From the NCBI GenBank assembly GCA_032622095.1, contig CP136061.1, positions 198,694,935 to 198,758,934 on the forward strand: DNA of 64,000 bases, read 5' to 3'. Below, piece by piece: positions 11,830-23,983 of this stretch (within the stretch, counting starts at the first letter, position 1; each line of letters starts with the position of its first letter). The position numbers and the translations under genes are program-made. The notes under the pieces are model-generated. The model was given only the letters and a program-made list of their open reading frames with translations. It was not told the origin of the DNA and made no database searches. This DNA is from Siphonodentalium dalli. Its lineage: Eukaryota; Mollusca; Scaphopoda; Gadilida; Siphonodentaliidae.

Positions 11830-12321
11830 AGGTACGGTTGGCCTTGGCGGTGGGTATCCTGTGAAAATATTTCCACCCGTCAAAAACCGCCACAAACAGA
11901 AAGAACATCAAAATGTAGACAGACTTTGTCCGTATATAAATAAGAAATATCGCATAAACAGTATGTTATTCTCATATGTTTAACCATTGTTATGTAAACA
12001 AAAGCATAAAAAGTAACTTTTCTGGTGTTTGTTTATATTATGATGGTAAATATAAAGAGCGTTCTTTGTTGGTGAATTCCTGATATGGAACTAATAAAGA
12101 GCGTTTATGCCATTTGTGTGTGATGAGCCAGTAGCATTGTGCCGTCCTCTGTAACCCAATCAGGCTCTTGCTTAGGTAAAATATAGTAGGTATTTGTAAC
12201 ATGCTGTTTACGCGATGGTAAATGGTATATATGAACGAAACTGTATGCGTTTTAATGTTTTTCTGTTTACGGTGTTTGGAACAAATATGAATATTTCCGA
12301 CAATTAAGGCCTCACGTGCCT
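11830..12321 (+). mobile_element. TTAA-flanked MITE (Kolobok-like), copy 3
   Basis: A 492-bp copy, AGGTACGG...CGTGCCT, very similar to 6875-7368. The right flank is TTAA (12322-12325); the left flank is TTCA (11826-11829), one base off. No coding sequence inside. Confidence 0.8.
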
Positions 12322-12453
12322 TTAACAAATGACTTTCGGTTTCTGTTGGGCCACCTGGCCCCTTTATAATGTCATTGTGGAACTTAAATTTCGGGCTTGT
12401 TCCGTCAGTCCAGTCCTGACAATTCAGGCATAGACAACCTTTCGTACTCAATA

Positions 12454-13800
12454 TAGTCCGGGAGCTAATAGGGGTACCCTTGCACCCCCCTTGGGACTTA
12501 ACTTCACCCCATTTATTTTGTTCCTTATTATGTCCTTCAACTTTTAAGCAATGTTAACAAGAATAAAAAGTGGCCGTGTAGACTCCAGACAAGATGGCGT
12601 CCATCATGGCCGCCGTTTTTCAGACCAGACCCTAGGTAAGTTTTATGCAAATTATAGCGGGAAAATCTTGTAAAATGTATACAAATGTATATATTTTCGT
12701 GAAGCTAAGACATAATGACACTTTTTTAGGCCAAAATTGAAACTCACCATCCAAGATGGCCGCCAAAATGGCCACCGGAAGTTGAAAATATGACATTTTT
12801 TCCCAAATATCTTCTAGATCAATTCATGCTGTTTGGAACTGGTTAAGTAATGCAACTTTATTTTGTGTTTTGTATATTAACTGATCATTGGGGCAACGAA
12901 ATATACAATTATTGGGGTCCTAACCCCTTCCGGTCCCTCAAAAATTCGATTTTACAGAATGCGGTATAAAATTTCACAAAAAATCACAATTGGGATTCTA
13001 GTCATATTTCAACAAGAAATGAACAGAACTTTGTAATGTAAGTGAGGCATATCATTAACTATTAATATTCCAAATCACTGGAACCAAAATTCTTACTTTG
13101 GCTCAAAATGGCTGCCAATATGGCCGCCAAAATATGGAAAATGGTAAATATTACACCAGCGTGTCCTGCAATCGCTTACAAGTTGTGTTTGGTGTACAAA
13201 AATTGGCTATTCTGCATTCTATACATTGAATACTAACATGTCTGATGCACCATGGTTAATTCTTACTATTGTCACCCCTGACATCGTCAAACATATTGGA
13301 CTTTTCTCTCAAAAACTTGACATAAATATTGGCAAAAATTCACTTTTCAGGTTTGGACCGTTTTTTCAGGTAAAATATAACTATCTTTGGATTGAAAGGT
13401 GTTTATTGTTTTGGTCTATCTTAAATGTGTTTCACTACGGTGTTTATAGACTAAATTGCTCAAGATGGCTTCCAAAATGGCAACCAAATTTGTAGAATGT
13501 TAATTTTTTACATATATCCCGAACATTCTCTGCATTATCCGAAAAGGTAGCATATTGTGACTCACTTGGTTATTATACATGTTAATTAACTGACAACTAC
13601 ATGTTCTAGTCTGGTTGTCTCAGTTCCGTATGGGGCATGACAAATTCATTTTAAAGTATGCGATTTTGCCGATAACCTCTTTTGTGATTTTGGCCACATT
13701 TATTGAAAGGAAATGGGCAGAACTTTGATACAGAACTGAGATGGACCACAATCTTTGGCTATTCTGGTCCATTATTATAAAATGTCAACAGGATACAGTG
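12454..13800 (+). repeat. Left long inverted arm
   Basis: Matches the reverse complement of 16175-17551 with scattered substitutions and small indels. The ORF at 13226-13495 has a mirror-image partner at 16552-16773 on the other strand only because the arms are copies; neither shows a known domain. Confidence 0.8.
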
Positions 13801-15430
13801 TGGATGCAAAGATCATAGCCAGGGAGTTACTCTATGATAATATGTGAGGTGAATAGGTATACAGGGAGTTATTGTATGTCATGACTGATGTGAGTAGGTA
13901 TACAATGAGTGACTATATGGTTATGAGTGGGTTGTCCATGGTAAGATGCATCTAGGTATACATGGAGAGGTCATGGTCAGGTGTGAGGTCAATCGGTATG
14001 CATGGAGTGACTCTATGGTGTATGATTGTGTATATTCAGTACGGGTGCAACCGGTGTACCTGTATGGTCATTGGTGTGGTGTATGGATATAGCTACATGG
14101 TCATCTATGTGTTGATTATGTATATATGGAGTGACTGTAAGGTCATGGGTGGTATGTGCATGTGTTGTCTGTATGATCATGGATGGGGTGTGTGGATAAA
14201 TAGGGAGTGATTTTATGGTTACGGGTAATGTGTACAGGTATACATGGAATGACTGTACGGTCATGATTGAATATGAATACCTGGAGTAAGCTGGGTGGAC
14301 ATTATCGAGGGTGTGGGTATATAGGGAGTGTCCGTGTGGTAATGGTGGGATGTATATTTATATATATCGTGGATGTATTATCATTTGTGGGTGTATACGG
14401 CTGAGCTGTATTATCATGGATGGCGTGTATGATTATGCAGTGAATTGCTGAATTGTCATGTGTGAGGTGTATATGCAAGTATGGAGTGTTTGAGTGGTCG
14501 TGTGTGCGTTTTTTTTTGTATATCTGGAAGGGATGAATGGCCATTAGTGAGGTTTACATGTATACCTGGAGTGAATCTATAGTCTAGGGTGGGCTGATTA
14601 TGTATATCGAGTGGTTAAATGACTATGTGTGTCGAATAGGTATACAAGTAATGACTGTATTGTTAATGGTGATATGAGTACATGTAGGTATACAAGTTGT
14701 GACTGTATGGTCACAAATGTAATGAACATCTATACAGGGGGTGACTAAATGGTCATGTGTCAGGCGTATACCTGGTGTTCCTGTTTGGTGACTCGTGGCG
14801 GTATGGTCATGTGTAGGTTATACCAGCATACACACGTGTTGCTTTATTGTCATGGGCGAGGGATATGAGTATATAGCGATTGGCTATATGGCCATGGATG
14901 AGGTGCATATGCATACATGGAGTGACTATACTGACATGGATGGGGTGTATTAGTATATCTTGAGTGGCTATTCTGCTATGGTGTGACAAATAGTGATACA
15001 GGGAGTGACATGTCCAATGTTGAGGTGAATATGTATACAAGGATTGGCCATGATGATGTATGAATGTTTTGAAAAGGTACACACGGGGTGACTATATGGC
15101 CATTGGTCAGGTGAAGGAGTATACCAGGTGACATGGGTGAGGGTGTGTGTATGAAGCGAGTGGCTATATGGCCATTGGTGAGGTGCATATGTATACCGGA
15201 ATGACTTTATGGTGTTGATGTAGATATTGATTGTCTATTTGACCATGCGTTTGGAGAATAGGTATACAGGGGGTGACCTTATGGCCAATGGTGAGATGAA
15301 TGGGTATACAAGGAGTGACTATCTGGTTATGGTCATGTTTAGGAGTATACCCGGTGTGCCTGCATTGTGACGCATGGCTGTATTGTCACCCGTGGTCATG
15401 GGTCAGGTGTACATGTATACATGTATACAG
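13800..15430 (+). repeat. Minisatellite, forward half
   Basis: Degenerate tandem units, commonly about 41-60 bases, built on 'ggtatacanggagtgactntatggtcatgggtga' (n = variable), from about 13800 to 15430. Many small open frames on both strands in here are by-products of the repeat. Confidence 0.85.
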
Positions 15431-15499
15431 CTTAACGTCCCACATCTACATAAACATCATCAAGATGGAAAACTCTCTGACATGACCTCTCTATTGATT

Positions 15500-16170
15500 A
15501 ACATACCCTTGAGCTATTGTGGAAAGCGATAGCCACCCAAGATACACATGTACAACCCACCCATTACCCAAGTCACTCCATATGTACATAAACACCACAT
15601 AAATGCCAACATAGTAACCCACTTTATACACGTACACCTGATCATGCAACCATACTTGGTTATACCCGTACATACCATAAATGACGATACAGCCACGAGT
15701 CACCATGCATGAACACCAGGTATACACCTACACCCGACACATTACCAAAAATTCACTCTATGTATACATATTCACTACATTCACGATCATACAGTCACTC
15801 ATTGTATACATATTCACCTAACCATGGACCATACAGCCACTACATGTATACCTATTCGCCATACACATGACCATAGAGTCAATCCAGGTATACATATGCA
15901 CAATACCAATGGTGAGCCCTTCCAGATATACCAATACCCGCACATACGACCACTCATAAGTTCCATACTTGCCACTCATAAGTTATATACACGCCATCCA
16001 TGATCATACATCTACTCCCCAAACACCACCAATGATAAAACATCCACAACATATATAAATATATGTCCCACCGTCACCAACAGGGGACTCCCTATATACC
16101 CACACATCATTCATGGCAATACAATAACTCCCTGTATACCTATTATCCTCATCTATGACCATAGAGTAAC
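15500..16170 (-). repeat. Minisatellite, inverted half
   Basis: The same units as 13800-15430 but reverse-complemented ('catacagtcactc', 'tatacctattc', 'tcatgaccat' words). The array is shorter (about 0.67 kb versus 1.6 kb), so the palindrome is asymmetric here. The spacer at 15431-15500 is unique. Confidence 0.8.
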
Positions 16171-16174
16171 TCCG

Positions 16175-17551
16175 TGGCTGCCATCTTGGCTTCCACCCTG
16201 TATCCAGTTGATAAATTTGTATCATAGTGGGCCTGAATACCCACATATCATGATGGTTCATCTCAGTTCCGTCTCAAAGTTCTGCCCATTTCCTTTCAAT
16301 AATATGGCCAGAATCACAAAAGAGGTTCTCCGCAAAATTCCAAACTGCAACTTTAAAATGAATTTGTCTTGCCCCATACGGAACTGGGACAAATATAATA
16401 GAACGTATTTGTCAGTTAATTAACTAATACGTAAAATAACCAAGTGAGTCACAATTTGCTATCTTTTTCGGATAACGCAGAGAATAATGTTCGGGATATG
16501 TTAACTTTTAACTTTTTACAAATTTGGAAGCCATCTTGAGCATTTTAGTCTTTAAACACCACCGTGTGACACACTTAAGATATACCAAAACAATAAATAC
16601 CTTTGATACCAAAGATAGTTGCATTTTACTTGAACAAATGGTCGAACCCTGAAAAGTGAATTTTTGCCGATATTTATGTCAAGTTTGTGAGAGAAAAATC
16701 CCATATTTTTGGTGATGTCAGTGGTGACAATAGTAAAAATGATCCATGGTGCATCAGATATGTTAGTATGCAATGTATAGAATACAGATTAGCTAATTGT
16801 ATACATCAACCACAAATTGTAAGCGATTGCAGGACACCCTGGGGCAATATTTACCATTTTCCATATTTTGGCGGCCATTTTCGCAGCCATTTTGAGCCAA
16901 GGTAAGATTTTTGGTTCCAGAGAGTTGGAATATTTATAGGTAATGATATGCCTCACTTACATTACAATGTTCTTTTCATTTCTTTTTGAAATATGACTAG
17001 AATCCCAATTGTGATTTTTTGTAAAATTTTGTACCGCGTTCTATAAAATCGAATTTTTGAGGGATCAGAAGGGGCTAGGACCCCATTAGTTGCATATTTA
17101 ATTGCTCCAATGATCAGTTAATATACCCAACACTAAATAAAGTCATATTTCTCAACCAGTTCCAAACAGCATGAATTGATCTAGAAGATATTTGTGAAAA
17201 AATGTCATATTTTCAACTTCCGGCGGCCATTTTGGCGGCCATCTTGGATGGTGAGTTTCAATTTTGACCCAAAAAAGTGTCATTATGTCTTAGTTTCACG
17301 AAAATATATACATTTGTATACATCTTACAAGATTTTCCCGCTATAATTTGCATAAAACTGACCTAGGGTCTGGTCTGAAAAACGGCGGCCATGATGGACG
17401 CCATCTTGTCTGGAGTCTACACGGCCACATTTTGTTCTTGTTAACATTGCTTAAAAGTTGAAGGACATAATAAGGAACAAAAAATAAATGGGGTGAAGTT
17501 AAGTCCCAGGGGGGGGGGGGTGCAAGGGTACCCCTATTAGCTCCCGGACTA
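16175..17551 (-). repeat. Right long inverted arm
   Basis: Inverted copy of 12454-13800, ending ...cctattagctcccggacta. It carries a 12-base G run at 17509-17520 where the left arm has only a six-base C run, a length difference typical of homopolymers. Confidence 0.8.
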
Positions 17552-17802
17552 ATAGATCAAATTAAACTTTCTTGGCTCCCAGACTATATTAACTGCTGCA
17601 TTGACATTATGACATTTGACGTTGTATCGAAATGGAAATTACGCCATTGACAATTGAATTTGAAGTTTGCTGATTAGCAGAAGGATATTAACCATCTAAT
17701 TATTACACATTGAGTTAGTACCGGTTAGTACCACATAAATCTTATTTCGGCAACAATTTCGAAATTTTCTAGATTATTGTCTGGCATGTTATATAATTAA
17801 AA

Positions 17803-18010
17803 CTCGTCAAAGAACGCGTATTCCTCTATCACTCCATACGGATCACCATGACGACAGAGCTCGCATACAGTTTTATATTCTTCCAATGAGTACAGCTGCA
17901 GCCATCCAACGTTGGCAACATATATTGGATTGAGCAATAACTAATTACCATGGGCCGCTGTCAAGTCTATATTGGATCTCACCTGGGCACATTGGCATAT
18001 GCGGCGATGT
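17803..18010 (-). repeat. Duplicate of the 10.4-10.6 kb gene-start region
   Basis: Aligns with 10403-10620 in the same orientation. On the minus strand an ATG follows near 17790 but meets a stop after six codons, so no signal-peptide exon survives. It could be the remains of a gene start of the same family, or a duplicated segment without function. Confidence 0.55.
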
Positions 18011-18525
18011 TATAGATGGTGTCTTGTAAGTGGTTTTCAAATATAATCAAATATTGAACAGTTTCTTCCCCACAGCTGGATGCTTCAATGGTAACCTTGG
18101 TTTCAAGAAGCTCGGCTACAGATGAAAAAGTCCTTTAAAGATACATAATCTGATTCGTTGGTCCCCCGCATCATCCAGTCACAACAACAACAACAACAAC
18201 ATAATTTCATCAAAAGCCGATTTAGTTATCAAAATTAGTTTATTGCCAATAAATACTCACAACATTACCAATCACGATATCATATTTGCCTTAAACGGCC
18301 TATAATAATGTTTTTTTATTGGCAGTTTGATGGATGTGCGAGTGCGGTTTACAACGCCCATATATGGTTATTCCGAGTTCAAATTGGAATTCCCCAACGC
18401 ATGACTACACAAATGTAAACACATATTATTCCCACGTGTAGCAAGCGTGGTGCCATATATATAACAGTCTATCTGCATGAACAAAACCTGAATACCGATT
18501 CGTAAATAAGCATATGTATATATGT
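18011..18525. other. No gene recognised
   Basis: A short (caa)n run lies at 18184-18200. Otherwise there is no domain, repeat end or supported exon. Confidence 0.4.
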
Positions 18526-18529
18526 ATCC

Positions 18530-20010
18530 GTATGGTATGGTATGATTTTATTCTGCAATATAATCTATCTAAATACAAAATACAATACAATATTTATAAC
18601 TATATATTGCATGAGATGACGAGGTCTCGAGGACCGTCTTCCCGTCACCTCCAAGTGCAGATAAATAATAATTATTGACGAGAAGTCAGGTGATGATTTC
18701 ATTGAACAAATATACAAGTATATTAATAAAGTTATATTTATATGTCCGTATATAATATATATTAATTACACATATTTAAGTTTAGACGAGTACAGGAGTG
18801 TCGATTAGGCTGTGGGGGGTAATTAATCAGTATTGTAGTTAGCACGGAACTGTCTACAGTTATAGCACTTGGTATTCTTACATTTGACATTTGACGGATA
18901 CATTTCTAACGTTGATTTGGTCAAAAGAGATTTGAATATGGTTCTTGACGTGAGCTTTCTTAGATTTTTGTGGAGGCTAGACCAGATTTTGACGAACGAA
19001 AAAACCGGAAGTACGGCGGAAAATGATGTTTTAGGCGTTTGACAAGCGATGTCACCGCGTTGTTTCGTTCTACTGCTTGTTGTTTGGAAATATGAGGTAA
19101 ATGCATTTGGTAGTGCATTATAATGTCAGTCATGTATAAATAGTGAAACGTGTGGTTTATATAGCTCTTCAAATTTAGGATGTGCTCTGATTTGAATAGT
19201 GGACTGGTGTGGCTGTTGTACTTTTTTTCTGCAGATAACTCGTATTGCTCGTTTTTGTAATTTAAAAAGTTTACTGGTCAGTGATACATGTCCCCATACC
19301 TTGATTAGTGGTAAGACGTGTCATCGGAAGTGTATAAAGTTGTGTCATCGGCGAAAGATAGAGTATTTAGGCGTGTGGCTTCGGGTAGGTCATTGACGTA
19401 TAAAAAAAAGCATTGTGGGTCCAAGAACTTATCCGTGTGGGACACCACATGGAATGCTCTTATATGAGGATTTGTGGTCATTAAAATCTACAAATTGACG
19501 TCTATTTGTGAGGTAGCTTCTAAACCAAGACAGGGATATACCCCTTATGCTGTAAGACTGCATTTTGGAGAGCAGAGTGTCATGATAAATAGTGTCAAAT
19601 GCTTTAGATAAGACAATACATATTGATAATGTAGAGTCCCTTGTTGTTGCGATATTTCGTTCCGTGACTTGTTTTAGTTTTTTTGTAGAATCGGTTGAGT
19701 TGTTGTATGCGATTTTCGAAAACCGTACTGATGCTCATATAGAAGATCCAACTTAGTTAAAAAAAGACGTTAGTCGTTTCAACATAAGTTTTTTCCAATA
19801 TCTTTGAAAATGAAGGTAGAATACTTATTGGTCGATAATTATTAAATAATTTCGAGTCTCCATTTTTGAAAATTTGTATAACTTTGGCTGTTTTCATGGA
19901 TGTGGGGAAAATGCCATTTGTAAATGATAAATTGAATATACGTCTGAGGGACGTGTCGCTTATGGGACCAAAAAAGGAGCGTAAATTTGCAATGGATGAA
20001 ATCATAATGT
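18530..20010 (-). pseudogene. Degenerate non-LTR retrotransposon, 3' half
   Basis: Reading the minus strand from 20005: NGIFPTSMKTAKVIQIFKNG and NNYRPISILPSFSKILEK (RT fingers), then in shifted frames an EHQYGFRKSHTT block, a SYLTNRRQ-like block, a CGVPHG.VLGP block (the PQGSVLGP motif), and near 19100-19260 RAIRVICR and a SPIFKS-like C-terminal segment. The 3' part ends at 18530-18545 in 'tatggtatggtatg' (a short ATACC repeat on the minus strand), as LINE 3' ends often do. The YADD region is missing or unrecognisable. Many frameshifts: an old copy. Confidence 0.75.
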
Positions 20011-20377
20011 TTAGACCAACATGTCTCGGCTACCTGTTCTAATTTCTGTTCATTCATGATTAAAGTTTGTGAGTCGGGCAAACCTTTCTTTGTTATCATA
20101 TGACCCTGTGGGATAAATTACATTTGCAGAGCAGCAATCCGTGTGGTGATTGGTGATATATTGAGTGCGAATGGATTCGCTCTGAAAGAAATTCCCTTTC
20201 TGAATATATTTTCTGCTGTTAATGGCGCAATGCTTATTTTTACAGTGACTGGCGTTTCCGTTCGAGAAGGTGTGGTCGTTCATGTGCTGTTGTTTAAAAG
20301 AAAGTGAAGTCGATCAAACTTGACGAATTTTATACTCGAATAAAAGTGATAGAGTATTCAAACTTCAGAAAAAATCA

Positions 20378-20640
20378 ATGCACATAATAAACAAAAAATA
20401 TAATAGTCACACAGATCCGATATTTAAAACTATGGACATTTTGAAATTCAATGATAACTATACTCTGCATTCAAATCTCCTTGCTCATGATTGCTTTCAC
20501 GACCAGTTACCAAATTCATTTGAAAACTTCTTGGATAAACAACAAACAATAATCATGGTTCTGCGCTGGCCTCATCCACATGTTTGTACTTCATATATCA
20601 CATCACAAATAGAGCGATGAACGATGAACGAATTATAATA
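20378..20640 (+). pseudogene. LINE C-terminal fragment, opposite strand
   Basis: The plus strand encodes KKYNSHTDPIFKTMDILKFN and then LHSNLLAHDCFHDQLPNSF, the same C-terminal segment that the 18530-20010 relic carries on the minus strand at 19100-19260. It is a separate inverted fragment of the same or a related family; only the last about 80 codons are recognisable. Confidence 0.65.
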
Positions 20641-22620
20641 TTATTTATAGAAACAGGTGTTTAGAGTTAACAAGACAAAACCTACATAAAATCAAATTAT
20701 TATTACATGTGTAGTTATATTCATTGTATGTTATAATATTACACTGTGTATATATAGATAATTTGTATATATTATTTCAATGAGTTATGAATAAATAATC
20801 ATAGACTTATTTTTACGTATTACGAGTTGGCGTATTGAGTATAGTCTTTGATGAATGAGAGATTGAAAGATTGTGTTACAAGCCTTATTAAGATCATGTG
20901 AATCTGAACAAATTCTGAGAAAGTAGATGATTTGAGATTTTATGAGGCCATTAATAAATACATGAGAAAATGAGCCTTTGTGCAAAAAGGCATGGGTATC
21001 AGTTGCCTCGAAGATATCTTTGGTGTCTAAGTACCCTTGTCTTGGAAACGGCGGCCCTTAAAATAGTTGAAGCCTTAGATTCTTATTTGTTGTCGCCATC
21101 GAATGAGTTGATATATAATTAAATCAAAGTTTTCTGTCACACTGGGATAAAGCGCCTCTATCCCATTTCGCAGCAGAGATTGTCGCCAAGCTGGAAGCGA
21201 ACTGTTTGTCCATTGCGACACCCTGGATTTGAAATCATTATTCATAATTAAATTCAAAATCATTGCCTTTAAGGTAAATTTACAACAGTTGCAATACTTC
21301 TGATGTGGGTCTATTCGGGTCCGGATATATTTCAAATGGTTCTGCGATTGATCGCATGCCTGCTTTAACTGGCATTGATGTGAACAACCTAGCAATATCC
21401 CAAGTGATTACAATTGTATACTTGTGGACTGAAACCATGCAGACTCAAACGTAATAAAAAATGACATGTCTCTGTGATAGATGACGGATGCATACATTCT
21501 AAAGGTTTAAGAACAGAATCAATGTGTTCTGAGATATGATAGCTTTCTGATGCACAATCTGAACCTACTGGTCGTTATGGTATGTTGCGTAACACCTTAA
21601 TTGCTCGTTGCTTGTTCTGAGGGTTGCGAGGGAAGTTGACTTTCCAGCTTCAACCTCCTTGCAAATTTTAAGGGTATTACATGATCAATATGTTTGAATA
21701 TAGTGGCAGTAATGCCATTCATATTATGGAAGAAAATAGCTAACGCAAACTTCCTGTTAAAAAGGGATACTGCATTGGAATCCTGATTTCATCTAGTTTC
21801 AGAAGAATTTTGAATTCCTCCTCGTCTGAACCCTAAACGATTCCGTAAATGAAAGTTAAACCCAGTTTGAGTAGAGATGTGGTTTTTGGCCAAAGTTAAA
21901 CTCGGATGCAGGTTGACAATTTCTGTCCGTTATCCTAAATCTCTAACTTCTAATCTGTTTGCCGACGTTATTAGTTCAAAGGTTTATGCAATATGTTATG
22001 CTAGAGCTTGGTAGTAGATTTTGACCCCAAATTATTAATGTAATTAATATAATTAATTTATGAATTTGGTTTGCCGACAAAGAGGAAATTGCTGTGAAAT
22101 TACTTTTATCTCTAATGTTCTTCACCGTGGAGTTGAAGTTGGAATTAGTTGTTTTGGTCTTTCATCAAATTCTCGTTGAAATTTAAGAGTTGAAAGAAAA
22201 TTTTGGCTTTCGGGAAGGCTTTACTGATTTGCGCTACACTATTAGAAATATATGTTCCTATCTTGTTCTGAACATTGTGGAAGGATTTGCCAGAGTGTAT
22301 TCAATCGCTTGTTTGATGTCAGTAAATCCGACATTAATTATGATCTGTTCCAATGTTTTACTGGTATATGTAATGCGAAATTTACAACACCGGTGAGTGA
22401 AAATTCAAAGAAAATTTCAAACTGCACATTAGGGTGTGCTGAGTATATACCAATTTACTAATGGTGCCATCCGAGTCAATGATAGAATCTTTTGAAAATA
22501 GGTTCCTTTGGCACTGTTTGTATATAATGTAGCTAGCTATATACGAATGAAACCGCCGGTTTTCTCTTTCTGGCCACAAACGAAAGTTATGTACATCCCG
22601 AGATTTGATATTTCTTTCGC
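20641..22620. other. No gene recognised; likely 3' flank of the receptor gene
   Basis: The stretch just below 22620 should contain the 3' UTR of the receptor gene that ends at 22623 on the minus strand, but I could not fix a polyadenylation signal with confidence. The minus-strand frame 21075-21395 has no recognisable domain. Confidence 0.4.
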
Positions 22621-22622
22621 CT

Positions 22623-23172
22623 TTAGGAGACGAAATCTCTTGGAACATAGCTCGTATCTTGTTCTTTCCATGTGTTCGAATGATTATCGTCCTGGACTGG
22701 ACCACGGTTCAAATCTCTTGGAACTTCATATCCACAGCTCGTATCTTGTTCTTCCGTTGTTGCGTGGAGTGTGTTTTGGCTCAGATAGTCGACAGCTATA
22801 TAGTCATAGTTATTAGATTCTAATCCACACATTTGAGGATCGGTTGCATTTGGTGACGACTGTGTTGCACCTTTCAAATGATTATCGCCGTGGGCTGGAC
22901 CACGGTTCGAATCTCTTGGTACTTCATATCCAGCGCTCGTATCTTGTTCTGCCGTTGCATGGAGTGTGTTCTGGTAGTCGACAGATATATAATCATAGTT
23001 GTTTGACTTTAATCCACATATTTGAGGATCTGTTGCATTTGCTGCTGACTGTTTTGCATTTGGCAAATGTTTATTGTCCTGGCCTGATGTCTCACAAACT
23101 GTTAAATAATCTTGTCCACCTCGAGGAGAGTCTTTTGTTGATTGTCGCAGAGTTGAACATCGAACGCAGATC
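22623..23172 (-). CDS. Receptor gene, last exon: cytoplasmic tail with tyrosine-rich repeats
   Basis: The acceptor is tttccatttcaag|GATCTG at 23173/23172; the exon enters in phase 2, matching the phase-2 donor of the transmembrane exon (36757), and ends at a TAA stop at 22623-22625. The tail of about 183 codons begins ICVRCSTLRQ and contains two 66-residue (198-bp) repeats plus partial copies. Each has NNYDYI[SA]VDY, then a GYEVPRD[SL]NRG block, and NATDPQ[IM]CGL. Tyrosine motifs visible: YLTV, YDYI, YQN, YLSQ, two YEVP and a final SYVP just before the stop. YxxP is known to bind Crk/Nck-type SH2 domains, YxN Grb2-type and YxxQ STAT-type, so this is most likely a phosphotyrosine docking tail in the cytosol. 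There is no kinase or phosphatase domain. Which kinase acts on it is unknown. Confidence 0.75.
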
Positions 23173-23374
23173 CTTGAAATGGAAAACAAATATATAATTA
23201 CAATGTATATGTACCGTAGTGTGTTCAGTATAATTTAATTGTTATTTGTTACAGATGTCATTTCCGATAGACTTCAGTCCCGAGTATATTTCATCTAATT
23301 GGCTATAGTGTAACTTATGAACCAAACTCTTAAAATCCCATGTTCCCTTTAGTGACCACGAAGGTACTATACTT

Positions 23375-23690
23375 GTCCCGAGTTGATACTCGGGAGTGTC
23401 TGTCCAGGCAATCCACAGAGTGCCTGTCCAGGTACTCTGTGGTACCTATCTGGGTACTCATGAGTACCAAATATCCAGGTACTATGTGAAGTACCTGCCA
23501 TGTACTCTGGAGTACATGTCGATGAGCCGGGTAATCTGGAGTACCAAATAGCCATGTACTGTATGGATAACCTGCCCAGGTATACTCTGAAGTACCTATC
23601 CAGGTACTCCAGAGTACATGGTCAGGAACTGTAGAGTACCTGTCTGTGTCCTCCAGAGTACCTGTCCAGGAACCTGTACTGGTACGATGG
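23375..23690. repeat. Minisatellite of GGTACTC/GAGTACC words
   Basis: Tandem units of about 26 bases around 'cctgtccaggtactctggagta', each internally self-complementary. It lies in the last intron of the receptor gene about 200 bases from the tail exon acceptor. The open frame on the minus strand (23330-23698) follows the repeat and is not regarded as coding. Confidence 0.85.
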
Positions 23691-23983
23691 AGTAACAAAT
23701 TGTGATATTATGCTTTTGCCTGCACGGGGATTAAAATTTGTCTGAATGTCTGTAATAATCGACCAAATTTATGAATTTGTATGTATTAAGGTCAACTCTA
23801 TAAACCAGACATCTTACACCTTTAAATCAGTCAGACAAGGCTGCCAACCCGATGGCCCGCAGACGATCATATGCCTTCATAAAATATAGGCTGTAAAATT
23901 TAACAGTAAAATACCGAAAGTAGAGTTACCCCCAGTAATATACCGTGAAATAATCAGTACATTGTATATGTTCCTACATCGTA

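Larger units (their letters stand above)
12454..17551. mobile_element. Giant foldback element, about 5.1 kb
   Basis: The ends are inverted: TAGTCCGGGAGCTAATAGG at 12454 and its complement ending at 17551. Homology continues inward for more than 1.3 kb on each side (12454-about 13800 versus about 16175-17551), including distinctive 'aagatggccgcc' words. The middle (13800-16170) is a minisatellite that changes orientation near 15430-15500, so almost the whole element is a palindrome. Flanking ATA on both sides (12451-12453, 17552-17554) may be a 3-bp target duplication. Long inverted repeats with internal tandem repeats are the hallmark of FB/Galileo-type foldback elements in general; family membership is not shown. 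No transposase frame was found. Confidence 0.8.

Noticed and set aside
12338-12451. Minus-strand segment starting MSTKGCLCLNCQDWTDG, wedged between a MITE and the foldback element
   Set aside because: Too short, no splice sites or known domain; may be a remnant of an exon or transposon, but cannot be supported.
13800-16170. Regular short repeats considered as a CRISPR array
   Set aside because: Units are contiguous and degenerate without unique spacers, in an animal genome; it is a minisatellite.
13226-16773. Two similar ORFs (13226-13495 plus, 16552-16773 minus) that look conserved
   Set aside because: They are the same sequence in the two arms of the foldback element, so similarity is not independent evidence; no domain and no splice support.
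22700-22915. 'ggttcaaatc / ggttcgaatc' words resembling tRNA B boxes, twice
   Set aside because: They fall at the 198-bp period of the tail-exon repeat and encode the EVPRDxN segment; no A box or cloverleaf around them.
22508-23197. Plus-strand ORFs with HSSYLVLPL-type repeats
   Set aside because: Antisense shadows of the receptor tail exon, whose minus-strand reading has splice sites, phase match and motifs.
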